Assembly: GCA_945957395.1 (NCBI GenBank)
Contig: CAMFKE010000001.1
Location: 124,001 to 188,000, forward strand
Reading direction: 5' to 3'
DNA: 64,000 nucleotides
DNA from: an uncultured Opitutia bacterium
Lineage (GTDB): Bacteria; Verrucomicrobiota; Verrucomicrobiia; Opitutales; UBA953
The notes beneath the pieces are model-generated. The model did not search any database and had not been told where the DNA came from. It worked only from the letters and a program-made list of their open reading frames with translations. How positions within the stretch are numbered: position 1 is the first letter of the stretch; each line of letters opens with the position of its first letter. The position numbers and the translations under genes were made by a program. Shown here one piece after another: positions 1-7,004 of the stretch.

Positions 1-428
1 GGGTTCACGATGCCGAAGTAGCGCGATATCGTCGCGTCATCGAGCGTGCGGAAGGTGACGCCGCAGGTGACGACATGCGTCTCCTCGAAGCCCTCCGCGG
101 CGATTTTGAGGCAAACCCCGGTGTACACGGTGTGCGTGCGGCCGGACAGGCGCTTCAGCATCGCACGCGCCTCGTCCAGGTCGGCCGGCTTGTTCAGCAC
201 GATCTCTTCGAGCGCCACGGTGGTGTCGGCGGCGAGCACCAGGTCGTTCGGGAAATCCTTCGCCACGGCGCGCGCCTTCAGCAGCGCGTTGTGCGACACC
301 ATGTGCCTCGGGCAGGAATCCGGGTCCTCGTGTTCGGTGACATCCGCCGGCGCCACGGTGTGCGCGAGCCCGACGCGGTCGAGCAGTTCCCGGCGACGGG
401 GCGAGGCGGAGGCGAGGACGAGTTTCAT
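1..428 (-). CDS. maf: Maf-family nucleoside triphosphate pyrophosphatase (C-terminus cut by window edge)
   Basis: Translating the minus strand from the ATG at 428-426 gives MKLVLASASPRRRELL, the classic Maf N-terminus with its SxSPRR phosphate-binding motif. Further in are AADTTVAL (the conserved ADT) and LNKPADLDEA (KP). About 142 residues are visible out of roughly 190-200 expected, so the C-terminus lies left of the window. Maf proteins hydrolyse non-canonical or modified NTPs to the monophosphate in the cytoplasm, and some restrain septation. The gene follows hemH on the same strand after a 95-nt gap, so co-transcription is possible. The dTTP/UTP versus m7GTP subclass cannot be settled from this fragment. 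Confidence 0.93.
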   Translation of the reverse strand, partial: MKLVLASASPRRRELLDRVGLAHTVAPADVTEHEDPDSCPRHMVSHNALLKARAVAKDFPNDLVLAADTTVALEEIVLNKPADLDEARAMLKRLSGRTHTVYTGVCLKIAAEGFEETHVVTCGVTFRTLDDATISRYFGIVN

Positions 429-523
429 GGTGTTGCGGGCCGCCTCGGTCGGGCTGGTGTCGAGGCGCGCGCAAGATGGGCGCTCCCCGGGGCCTGCCAA
501 ACCGAAAACGCTCCGGCGGCGCG

Positions 524-1546
524 TCATCGTCCGGCGCGCCAGCGCGCGATGCGCTCGGCGGTCCAGTCGACGAAAGACGGGTGGTCGTTCAGGCACGGGA
601 TGACTGTGTACGACTCGCCTCCGGCGTGCAGGAAGGTCTCGCGACCCTCCTCCGCTATCTCCTCCAGCGTCTCCAGGCAATCGGCCGTGAAGGCCGGGCA
701 GATGACGAGCAGGCGCTTCGCGCCCTCGGCGGGCAACTCGGTGAGCCGGTCGGCGGTGTACGGGCGCAGCCACTCCTCGCGACCCAGGCGCGACTGGAAC
801 ATGAGCTCGAACCGGCCGGCGGGCACGCCGAGCCGTTGCGCGAGCAGCTCCATGGTGCGCACGCACTGGTGCCGGTAGCAGGTGGCGTGGCAGGGGTGCG
901 CCGTGTGGCAGCAGTCGGGCTGGGTCAGGCAGTGCGCGTGCGAGGGGTCGCCTTTCACGATGTGCCGGCGCGGCACGCCGTGGAAGGAGAACAGCAGCCG
1001 GTCGTAGGGCTTTTCCAGATACGGACGGGCGACCTGCGCCAGCGCGTCGATGTAGCCGGGGTCGTCGTAGAAAGGCTGCACGAGCGTGAGCTTCACGCCG
1101 GGCGCGTGTTCGCGCAGGGCCTCGCGCAGGCGCACCTCGGCCGTCTCGTAGCTGGACATCGCGTACTGAGGGTACTGGGGGATGATGAGCAGCTCGCTCA
1201 CCCCGTCGGCCGCGATTTTTTTGGCCACGGCGTCGCACGAGGGCTCCGCGTAGCGCATGGCCGTGTACACCGGCAGCCCCGCCTTCTCCTCGACCGCCTT
1301 GCGCAGCCTCTCGGTGATGACGAGCAACGGCGCCCCTTCGGGCGTCCATACCGACCGGTACGCCGCGGCGGAGCGCTTCGGGCGCACGCGCAGGATCACG
1401 CCTTCCAGCAGCAGCTTTCGCGCCACCGGGTTGAGGTCCAGCACGCGCTCGTCGCCCAGGAATTCGCGCAGGTATTCGCGCACATCCCCGACCTCGGGGG
1501 ATTTCGGGGAACCGAGGTTCAGGATGACGGCGGCGGCTTTTCCCAT
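524..1546 (-). CDS. hemH: Ferrochelatase with Cys-rich insertion
   Basis: A 340-residue protein that inserts Fe2+ into a porphyrin as the last step of haem synthesis. The N-terminus AAAVILNLGSPKSPEV, the catalytic SFHG (His189) and the FQSRLG segment are family hallmarks. The start is the ATG at 1546; an in-frame upstream Met at 1657 would add 37 unconserved residues. Just after SFHG there is an extra segment of about 22 residues carrying Cys206, 212, 213, 219, 223 and 228, absent from the E. coli enzyme. Some bacterial ferrochelatases hold a [2Fe-2S] cluster, and this insert is a plausible ligand set, which is inference. The gene is divergent from the GNAT gene at 1650 and lies upstream of maf. 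Confidence 0.95.
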   Translation of the reverse strand: MGKAAAVILNLGSPKSPEVGDVREYLREFLGDERVLDLNPVARKLLLEGVILRVRPKRSAAAYRSVWTPEGAPLLVITERLRKAVEEKAGLPVYTAMRYAEPSCDAVAKKIAADGVSELLIIPQYPQYAMSSYETAEVRLREALREHAPGVKLTLVQPFYDDPGYIDALAQVARPYLEKPYDRLLFSFHGVPRRHIVKGDPSHAHCLTQPDCCHTAHPCHATCYRHQCVRTMELLAQRLGVPAGRFELMFQSRLGREEWLRPYTADRLTELPAEGAKRLLVICPAFTADCLETLEEIAEEGRETFLHAGGESYTVIPCLNDHPSFVDWTAERIARWRAGR

Positions 1547-1649
1547 GGTGCGCCCAAGGGGGGCCGATGCCCGCTCGCTTGTCAAACCCGGCGGGGCCGC
1601 CTGCGGCGAACCGGTTTGCCATGCCCGCGCAATCCGCTTGGTCACCCTC

Positions 1650-1919
1650 ATGCACAATCCATCCGCCGGCCGCTTTGAGTATCGCGAGGGCGACGCCCTC
1701 GCCGTCTGCGAATACCACCGCGCGGGCGATGTCCTGGACCTGCATCACACCTTTGTGCCCGACAGCATGAGGGGCAAGGGTGTCGCGGCGTTGCTGGCCG
1801 AGGAGGCGCTGCGGTACGCGCGGGACAACGCGCTGAAGGTCGAGCCCACCTGCAGCTACATCGCGGTCTACATCCGCAGGCACCCCGAGTACGCGCCCCT
1901 GCTCGCACCGGGCCATTGA
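1650..1919 (+). CDS. Small GNAT-family N-acetyltransferase (YjdJ/NATD1-like)
   Basis: An 89-residue protein with the compact GNAT fold of the YjdJ/NATD1 group. The acetyl-CoA-binding loop reads SMRGKGVAALLAEEAL, preceded by the strand VLDLHHTFV and followed by PTCSYIAVYIRRHPEY, matching the family's conserved C-S-Y signature. The ATG at 1650 is preferred because the reading frame upstream is unconserved and overlaps the divergent hemH leader. The substrate is unknown for this group. It is a single gene, followed by a different transcription unit. Confidence 0.82.
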   Translation: MHNPSAGRFEYREGDALAVCEYHRAGDVLDLHHTFVPDSMRGKGVAALLAEEALRYARDNALKVEPTCSYIAVYIRRHPEYAPLLAPGH

Positions 1920-2019
1920 GCCCGGCCGTCGCGCCTCCCTTTGTTAACTTCCGGCAACGGCGCGCCCCGTCCCGGCTTTGCGCTTGGCGTGAAACGCCCG
2001 CCCGGGTTGTGTGACGCTC

Positions 2020-2703
2020 ATGGAACGAACCTTCGTCATCGGCGATGTGCACGGGTGCGCCGCCGAACTTGAAGACTTGCTCGCCGTGCTCAATCCCGGG
2101 CGCGACGACCGCGTGATATTCGTGGGCGACCTGGTGAACCGCGGCCCCAATACCTCCGGCGTGCTGCGCATCGCCCGCTCCATCCCCGGCGCCCGCGCCG
2201 TGCTCGGCAATCATGAGCTGCGCCTGCTCGAGTACCGCCGCACCAAGGACGAGTCCCGCCTGAAACCCTACGACCGCGAGACGCTCTCGGTGCTGACCGA
2301 GGAGGATTGGAAGTATCTGCACACGATGGAGGAGCGCATCGAGCTTCCCGAGCACCGCGCCCTCGTCGTGCACGCCGGCCTCCTGCCCGACCGCCCCTGG
2401 CGCACCCAGCCGCTGCGCGTCATCTCCCGTATTCAGGTCGTGGATTCCAACGGCGAGGCCTGGAAACGCTCCGAATGCAGGGACGGCACCTTCTGGGCCG
2501 ACCTGTGGGAGGGCCCCCCCTTCGTCGTCTACGGGCACACGCCCACGCGTTTCCCTCGCCACAGCCGATGGGCCGTGGGCATCGACACCGGCGTCGCCTA
2601 CGGCGGCGAACTCACCGCCTTCGTCTTCCCCGAGCGCAAGCTGGTGTCCGTGCCCGCGCGTCGCGCCTATGTGAAGAAGAACGGGTGGAGCACCGCCGGC
2701 TGA
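2020..2703 (+). CDS. PPP-type metallophosphoesterase (ApaH/PrpA-like)
   Basis: A 227-residue calcineurin-like phosphatase. All metal-binding motifs are present in order: GDVHG near residue 9, GDLVNRGP near 43, GNHE near 67 and HAGLLPD near 123, with a C-terminal GHTPT. This is the arrangement of ApaH (diadenosine tetraphosphatase) and the PrpA/PrpE serine/threonine phosphatases; sequence alone does not separate them. The start is the ATG at 2020; a GTG at 2011 adds three residues. No Shine-Dalgarno is visible. The gene precedes tRNA-Pro on the same strand by about 90 nt. Confidence 0.88.
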   Translation: MERTFVIGDVHGCAAELEDLLAVLNPGRDDRVIFVGDLVNRGPNTSGVLRIARSIPGARAVLGNHELRLLEYRRTKDESRLKPYDRETLSVLTEEDWKYLHTMEERIELPEHRALVVHAGLLPDRPWRTQPLRVISRIQVVDSNGEAWKRSECRDGTFWADLWEGPPFVVYGHTPTRFPRHSRWAVGIDTGVAYGGELTAFVFPERKLVSVPARRAYVKKNGWSTAG

Positions 2704-2796
2704 CCTCTCGCCCGAATCCGCGTTTTTAAAAATCCGCTATTTTGTCTTGCGCCGGGCGCGCGGCGCGTCATTCACAGCCGCCTTCCCTTTAAGTGT

Positions 2797-2874
2797 CGGG
2801 TCGTAGCGCAGTCTGGCTAGCGCGCTTCGTTCGGGACGAAGAGGTCGGAGGTTCGAATCCTCTCGGCCCGACCA
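2797..2874 (+). tRNA. tRNA-Pro (anticodon CGG)
   Basis: A 78-nt cloverleaf with encoded CCA. The acceptor stem CGGGTCG pairs with CGGCCCG (one G-U), the anticodon stem is CTTCG/CGAAG with loop TTCGGGA, giving anticodon CGG, and the T-arm contains GGTTCGAATCC. The discriminator base is A. It is read by codon CCG, expected to be frequent in a GC-rich genome. A strong terminator follows six bases after the CCA. Confidence 0.97.
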
Positions 2875-2880
2875 TATCTT

Positions 2881-2912
2881 AAGCCCCGCGAGCGATCGCG
2901 GGGCTTTTTTGT
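2881..2912 (+). terminator. Rho-independent terminator of tRNA-Pro
   Basis: The 10-bp arm AAGCCCCGCG pairs across a 6-nt loop with CGCGGGGCTT and runs directly into a T tract, immediately after the tRNA CCA. Confidence 0.88.
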
Positions 2913-2937
2913 TTGGGATTTCCTGGGCGTTCGCCAC

Positions 2938-3600
2938 TCAGCGCGCGGGCGGCGCCTCGATCTCGATTTCCACGAGTCCCCGCGTGTCACGCGCCAGGTG
3001 CGGCGCGGCGGCCTTCAGCATGCCGGGCAGCAGGGCGCGCACATCCCCGCGCGTGTCGCGCGTGCGCACGATGGTCTTCCAGACCTGCGGCGGCACGCCC
3101 CCTTCGTCGGGGCGGGTGAGGTCGTAGGCTTCGAGCACTAGGACCGTGCCGTAGGATACGCGCGCGTCGGTGTGCCGCGTGTATCCGGTGCGACCGTAGG
3201 CCGGGGTCATCTGCGCTCGCGTCACGGTCTTGCCGGAGGCATCGGTCTCGCGCGTCTGCGTGAGGTGGTAGCCGGTTATTCCGAATTCGGGCGTGTCGAA
3301 CTCGCGAATCTCGGTGAGCGGGTCGGTCACGCCCCAGCGGAATCGGATCAGCGTGGCGGCGGGCCCGGCGTCGGCTACGCGCGTCCAGCCGGCTTCGGCA
3401 AGGGCTTTGGCGAGGGTCTCGGCGTGGCTTTGGTACTGCAGGTCGCGTTCCGACACGCGCTCGCTCCCAGAGGCGAGGCGGTAGGTGCCGGGCTTGCCGG
3501 CCGCGGAGGCGTCGGCGTAGCCGTCGACCGTCACGGTGAGCGTCGGTGTGCAGCCGGCGAGGGCGAGGGCCGCCAGGAGGGGCAGGGCGAGACGGAGCAT
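2938..3600 (-). CDS. Putative outer-membrane lipoprotein (DUF4136-like)
   Basis: A 220-residue secreted lipoprotein. The N-terminus MLRLALPLLAALALAGC is a signal peptide ending in a lipobox (ALAGC) with lipidated Cys at residue 17. The mature part begins TPTLTVTVDGYADAS and includes a region (AETLAKALAEAGW) resembling DUF4136 lipoproteins, in which a strand-rich domain follows a short helix. No catalytic residues are evident. The start at 3600 is fixed by the signal peptide. It is convergent with tRNA-Pro and downstream of the helicase terminator. The function is unknown and the DUF4136 link is tentative. Confidence 0.75.
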   Translation of the reverse strand: MLRLALPLLAALALAGCTPTLTVTVDGYADASAAGKPGTYRLASGSERVSERDLQYQSHAETLAKALAEAGWTRVADAGPAATLIRFRWGVTDPLTEIREFDTPEFGITGYHLTQTRETDASGKTVTRAQMTPAYGRTGYTRHTDARVSYGTVLVLEAYDLTRPDEGGVPPQVWKTIVRTRDTRGDVRALLPGMLKAAAPHLARDTRGLVEIEIEAPPAR

Positions 3601-3634
3601 GGCGCCCAGCGTATCGGGGGCACCGGGGATGACA

Positions 3635-3673
3635 CGAAAAAACACGAACCCCGGGGCTCCGAGTGTTCGTGTC
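3635..3673 (-). terminator. Terminator after the DEAD-box helicase gene
   Basis: On the minus strand an 8-bp perfect stem (GTTCGTGT with ACACGAAC, 3665-3672 and 3642-3649), extended by further pairs, is followed by TTTTTT. It lies 28 nt past the helicase stop codon. Confidence 0.8.
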
Positions 3674-3700
3674 GTATCGGGCGGGACGCCGAATGTGCGC

Positions 3701-4891
3701 TCAGCGGTTGCGACGGCGCGCGGCGGGCGCGGCGGACTTGGTGGCGCCCATGTCGGGCTCGAAGCGGTACTTGAAGGTGTCGAGCTTGCGCCGCTCGATG
3801 GTCTTGCCCAGCAGCTGTTCGATGGCCTTGAGCGAGTGCAGCTCGTCGGGCGAGTAGAGCGTGACCGCCTCGCCCTCGGTGTTGGCGCGGCCGGTGCGGC
3901 CGATGCGGTGCACATAGTCCTCGGCGTGCTCGGGCACGTTGTAGTTGATCACATGCGTGACGCCGCGCACATCCAGGCCGCGCGCCGCCACATCGGTGGC
4001 CACGAGCACCGGGTACTTGCCGGACTTGAAGCCCTGCAGCGCCTCGAAACGCTCCGACTGCGAGCGGTCGGCGTGCATGGTGGCCACCGCGTGGCCGCCG
4101 GACTGCACCCATTCCGTGATGCGGTCGGCGTCGCGCTTGGTGCGCGTGAACACGATGACGCTCTTGAAATCGAGCTTCTGCAGGAGGGCCATCAGCAGGT
4201 CGTACTTCTGGTAGGAGTCGACCGGGTACAGGCAGTGGTCCACCGTGTCGGCGGCGGTGCGGCCGGTGCGCACATCCACGCGCACCGGGTCGGTGAGCGC
4301 CCACTTCGCGATGCGCGCGATGGATTCGTCGGCGGTGGCGGAGAAGAGCAGGGTCTGGCGCTTTTTCGGGCAGATGTTGATGATGCGCGAGACATCCTCG
4401 ATGAAGCCCATGTCCAGCATGCGGTCCACTTCGTCCAGGATGAGGTGGCGGACCTGGTCGAGCTTCAGGAAGCCCTTTTCCCACAGGTCGAGCAGGCGGC
4501 CCGGCGTGGCCACCACGACATCCACGCCCTTTCTGAGCTGTTCGGTCTGGGCGCCGTATCCGACGCCGCCATACAGCAGGCAGATGCGAAGGCCGGCGTG
4601 CGTGCCGTACTTCTTGAAGTTTTCCTCCACCTGCATGGCGAGCTCGCGCGTGGGCGTGAGCACGAGGCAGCGCGGCAGCGTGCCCTCGGCGGTCACCAGG
4701 TGAGCCAGCGTGGGCAGGGCGAACGCGGCGGTCTTGCCGGTGCCGGTCTGGGCGGCGCCGATGAGGTCGCGTCCGGCGAGCAGCTCGGGGATGGCCTGCT
4801 CCTGAATCGGGGTCGGCGTGGTGTATCCGCAGGCCGCGAGGGCTTGGAGAATGGGCTCGGGCAATCCGAGTTCGGCGAAGGTCTTGCTCAT
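3701..4891 (-). CDS. rhlE: DEAD-box ATP-dependent RNA helicase (RhlE type)
   Basis: A 396-residue SF2 RNA helicase. In order: the Q motif (FAELGLPEP...TPTPIQ), Walker A AQTGTGKT, PTRELA, the motif II variant DEVD instead of DEAD, SAT, the FTRTK region, ARGLD and HRIGRTGR. The C-terminal tail is short and basic (AARRRNR), much shorter than the Gly/Arg-rich tail of E. coli RhlE. It unwinds short RNA duplexes in ribosome assembly or RNA decay. The ATG at 4891 starts the conserved MSKTFAELGL; upstream in-frame sequence is unconserved. RhlE assignment over other DEAD-box subfamilies is moderate. Confidence 0.92.
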   Translation of the reverse strand: MSKTFAELGLPEPILQALAACGYTTPTPIQEQAIPELLAGRDLIGAAQTGTGKTAAFALPTLAHLVTAEGTLPRCLVLTPTRELAMQVEENFKKYGTHAGLRICLLYGGVGYGAQTEQLRKGVDVVVATPGRLLDLWEKGFLKLDQVRHLILDEVDRMLDMGFIEDVSRIINICPKKRQTLLFSATADESIARIAKWALTDPVRVDVRTGRTAADTVDHCLYPVDSYQKYDLLMALLQKLDFKSVIVFTRTKRDADRITEWVQSGGHAVATMHADRSQSERFEALQGFKSGKYPVLVATDVAARGLDVRGVTHVINYNVPEHAEDYVHRIGRTGRANTEGEAVTLYSPDELHSLKAIEQLLGKTIERRKLDTFKYRFEPDMGATKSAAPAARRRNR

Positions 4892-4991
4892 CTGTCTTTG
4901 TTTTTCGTGCGGTTGTTTCTGCCCGGGGCGGGGCGATGGCAAGGGTTTAACCCGGAGAGTGTCGCCGGCGACGCCCGCAGGCCAAAGCGAA

Positions 4992-5024
4992 AGGCGCGCC
5001 TCCCTCGGTGGGAGAGCGCGCCTC
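4992..5024 (-). terminator. Terminator after the small membrane-protein gene
   Basis: The inverted repeat AGGCGCGCCTCCC...TGGGAGAGCGCGCCT with a TCGG loop is followed on the minus strand by TTTCGCTTT, 36 nt beyond the stop of the gene ending at 5060. Confidence 0.65.
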
Positions 5025-5059
5025 GGGGCCGGGGGCGAATCGGCGGGCGGGGCCGTCGC

Positions 5060-5503
5060 TTAGCGGCGGTTCAGCGTGCTGCGCAGGCCGGCGATCTCGG
5101 CGCGCAGCTTGGAAATCTCTTCGCTCAGCAGCTCCGCGTCGGGCGACACGGCCGTGGCCTTGGCGGCGTCGAGCGACTTCTTCAGGTCCGCGATGCGCGC
5201 GCCGGTCTCCTTGCGGTTTTCCTCCAGCATGCGCAGGATGTCGGCCTTGGCGTCGCCGCCCACGGGCGCCTCGGCCTCGGCGGCGTTGCCGGAGAAGAGG
5301 AAGACGACGCCGAAAGCGGCGGCGATGACGGCCAGCGCGATGGCGGCGGCGAACGGCGTGACGAGGCCCGGAGTCTTGTCCGCGGGCAGGAAGCAGGCGA
5401 TGAGCACGGCGGCCGCCACGGCAATGCCGGCGACAATCATGCGCGTGTTGTCCTCGGCTGCGGGGCGGGCGGCGGAGGCGGGAAGGGGGGCTTTGTTAAT
5501 CAT
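5060..5503 (-). CDS. Small two-TM membrane protein with C-terminal coiled coil
   Basis: A 147-residue protein of no recognised family. Two hydrophobic segments (about residues 22-41 and 48-73) are followed by a charged C-terminal half with heptad character (ADILRMLEENRKETGARIADL, then LLSEEISKLRAEIAGLRSTL). This predicts an inner-membrane hairpin with a cytoplasmic or periplasmic coiled coil. The start at 5503 is the Met nearest the first membrane segment. It is monocistronic, with its own terminator. The role is unknown. Confidence 0.72.
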   Translation of the reverse strand: MINKAPLPASAARPAAEDNTRMIVAGIAVAAAVLIACFLPADKTPGLVTPFAAAIALAVIAAAFGVVFLFSGNAAEAEAPVGGDAKADILRMLEENRKETGARIADLKKSLDAAKATAVSPDAELLSEEISKLRAEIAGLRSTLNRR

Positions 5504-5699
5504 GGGGGCTTCGGTGGGCGTGGTGCCGTTGATAGGCGCGTGATAAGCGCCCGCGCGCCCGCCGACAAGCCGAAGTTCCGGTCCGGCGCGGGAAAGAATG
5601 GCAGTTCTCGGGTTCGTTTGTGCGCCTTGGCTAACCGTTGCCGATGCGGGTGTTGTTTTTATCCGAGCGCTGCGTGTTTCCCAAATGCAGCCTGGAAAC

Positions 5700-5736
5700 A
5701 AAAAGGCCGCCGGGGGCGTCCCGGCGGCCTTTTTCG
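5700..5736 (-). terminator. Bidirectional-looking terminator downstream of leuD
   Basis: A perfect 11-bp stem (AGGCCGCCGGG with CCCGGCGGCCT) has T runs on both outgoing strands. It lies about 30 nt after the leuD stop. Confidence 0.85.
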
Positions 5737-5766
5737 CAATGCGTGATTGCGGCGCTTGTCGTCGCG

Positions 5767-6378
5767 TCAGGCCTTGGCGCCGACGTAGGGGAGGCGGGTG
5801 GCGGTGTCGTCGATGGACTTGCCGCTGTCGAGCAGTTCGGCGATGGCGTCCCACTTGCCGTTGATGAGGGCTTCGCGGGCGGAGGGGGCGAGGGTGCAGG
5901 GCCAGCTCTTGTCGCCGTCGACGACCCGGAGGTTAACGAGGTCCACGGTGATCTCGCGGGAGGCGTTGGTGGAGGCGATGCGGGAGGCGAGCTCGGCGAG
6001 GTGTTCGCGGGTGAGGGCGACGCAGGGCAGGCCGATGCCGGTGGAGTTGCCGAAGAAGATTTCGGCGAAGCTGCCGGCGATGACGGCCTTGAAACCGGCG
6101 CGCAGGATGGACTGCGGGGCGTGCTCGCGGGAGGAGCCGCAGCCGAAGTTGAAGCCGCCCACGAGGATGCCGCAGCCCTTGGCCTCGGGCTTGTTCAGCG
6201 GGTGGTCCTTGAGCGAGCCGTCCGGGTTCTTGCGCTCGTCGGCGAAGGCGAATTCGCCGAGGCCGTCGAAGGTGATGCACTTCAAAAAGCGAGCCGGGAT
6301 GATGCGGTCGGTGTCCATGTCGTCGCCGGGGACGACGACGGGGCGGGCGGTGACGGTGGTGATCTTGGCGAGAGGCAT
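5767..6378 (-). CDS. leuD: 3-isopropylmalate dehydratase small subunit
   Basis: A 203-residue protein, the usual LeuD length. It pairs with LeuC to isomerise 2- and 3-isopropylmalate in leucine synthesis. Diagnostic segments are DMDTDRIIPARFLK near the N-terminus and NFGCGSSREHAPQ, the conserved swivel-domain loop. The ATG at 6378 gives MPLAKITTVTARPVVVPG; upstream in-frame Mets run into heptamer repeats. leuC is not adjacent in this window. A 22-bp inverted repeat separates the gene from the hypothetical gene upstream, with the leuD-proximal arm ending about 15 nt before the start codon. Confidence 0.95.
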   Translation of the reverse strand: MPLAKITTVTARPVVVPGDDMDTDRIIPARFLKCITFDGLGEFAFADERKNPDGSLKDHPLNKPEAKGCGILVGGFNFGCGSSREHAPQSILRAGFKAVIAGSFAEIFFGNSTGIGLPCVALTREHLAELASRIASTNASREITVDLVNLRVVDGDKSWPCTLAPSAREALINGKWDAIAELLDSGKSIDDTATRLPYVGAKA

Positions 6379-6396
6379 GGGAGGGAAAGACGAAGT

Positions 6397-6424
6397 GTGA
6401 AGGGTGAAGGGTGAAATGTGAACG
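6397..6424 (+). repeat. Heptamer array, leuD side
   Basis: Four consecutive 7-bp units GTGAAGG, GTGAAGG, GTGAAAT, GTGAACG lie in the leuD leader. Positions 6393-6414 form a perfect 22-bp inverted repeat with 6492-6513. Confidence 0.85.
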
Positions 6425-6474
6425 GGTGGCGTGGATGTGGGGGGAGCCGGAATCAGGCGCGGGCGACTGACTTC

Positions 6475-6509
6475 ATCTCTCAATTCACCCTTCACCCTTC
6501 ACCCTTCAC
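6475..6509 (-). repeat. Heptamer array, inverted copy
   Basis: On the minus strand, three GTGAAGG units are followed by GTGAATT and a degenerate GAGAGAT. The array contains the stop codon and last codons of the hypothetical gene at 6492-6851 and pairs with the array at 6397-6424. Confidence 0.85.
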
Positions 6510-6851
6510 ACTTTGGTGCGCCAGCACCATCGGTTCGGAGGCCGGTTCGATGGAGACGACGGCGGCCAGGCCGGTGGCGGCGAGCCACTGCGCGAGGCGT
6601 TCGCGACGCAGGGTTTCGGGCGTGGCGTTTTCGGAAAAGAGCACGGCGGTGTCGCCGCCGACGAGCAGGTCGGCCGTGGCGTGCGCGACGAGGAGGCCGT
6701 CGTGGTGCGAGGGCAGGCGGACCTTGTGGCGCACGCCGTAACCGCGCTGTTCGAGCGCCAGGCCCACGCCGCGCAGCAGCGGCGCGCCGAGCAGGCCGTC
6801 GGCGAAGAGCTCGACGGCTACGGACTCGATGTGTGTGACGCAGGGATTCAT
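6492..6851 (-). CDS. Hypothetical protein
   Basis: A 119-residue protein of no family I recognise. It has a plausible soluble composition with a segment rich in GLLGAPLLRGVGLALEQRG and no signal peptide or membrane helix. The last six codons (SVKGEG) and the stop fall inside a GTGAAGG heptamer array, so the natural C-terminus may have been replaced or extended by repeat expansion. It lies between gyrA and leuD on the same strand. Codon usage is like the neighbours. It may be a real gene or a fortuitous frame; its colinearity with the flanking genes favours real. Confidence 0.5.
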   Translation of the reverse strand: MNPCVTHIESVAVELFADGLLGAPLLRGVGLALEQRGYGVRHKVRLPSHHDGLLVAHATADLLVGGDTAVLFSENATPETLRRERLAQWLAATGLAAVVSIEPASEPMVLAHQSVKGEG

Positions 6852-6926
6852 GCGGGGGGCCGAAGGAAACGGCCGGGCCGGGGCCGTGCCAGCTTTTTTA
6901 CGGGGTGTCGCGCGGGTGCATACGGC

Positions 6927-6960
6927 AAGGCCGCCGTCGCGCGGAGGCGAGGGCGGCCTT
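6927..6960 (-). terminator. Weak hairpin downstream of gyrA
   Basis: AAGGCCGCC pairs with GGGCGGCCTT about 45 nt after the gyrA stop. There is no T run on the minus strand, so termination here is uncertain. Confidence 0.35.
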
Positions 6961-7004
6961 GGTGGGGCTGTCCCGGCGTGCGTGAGCGCACGCCTTGCGA
7001 GGCC

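Noticed and set aside
1547-1657. N-terminal extension of ferrochelatase from the Met at 1657
   Set aside because: The 37 extra residues are unconserved and overlap the divergent gene's start.
3536-5746. A 736-codon plus-strand frame opposite the helicase
   Set aside because: It lies antisense to the clear DEAD-box gene and spans several genes and two terminators.
6393-6513. Heptamer arrays considered as a CRISPR or phage attachment site
   Set aside because: No spacer pattern or cas genes; units are directly abutting 7-mers, not repeat-spacer units.
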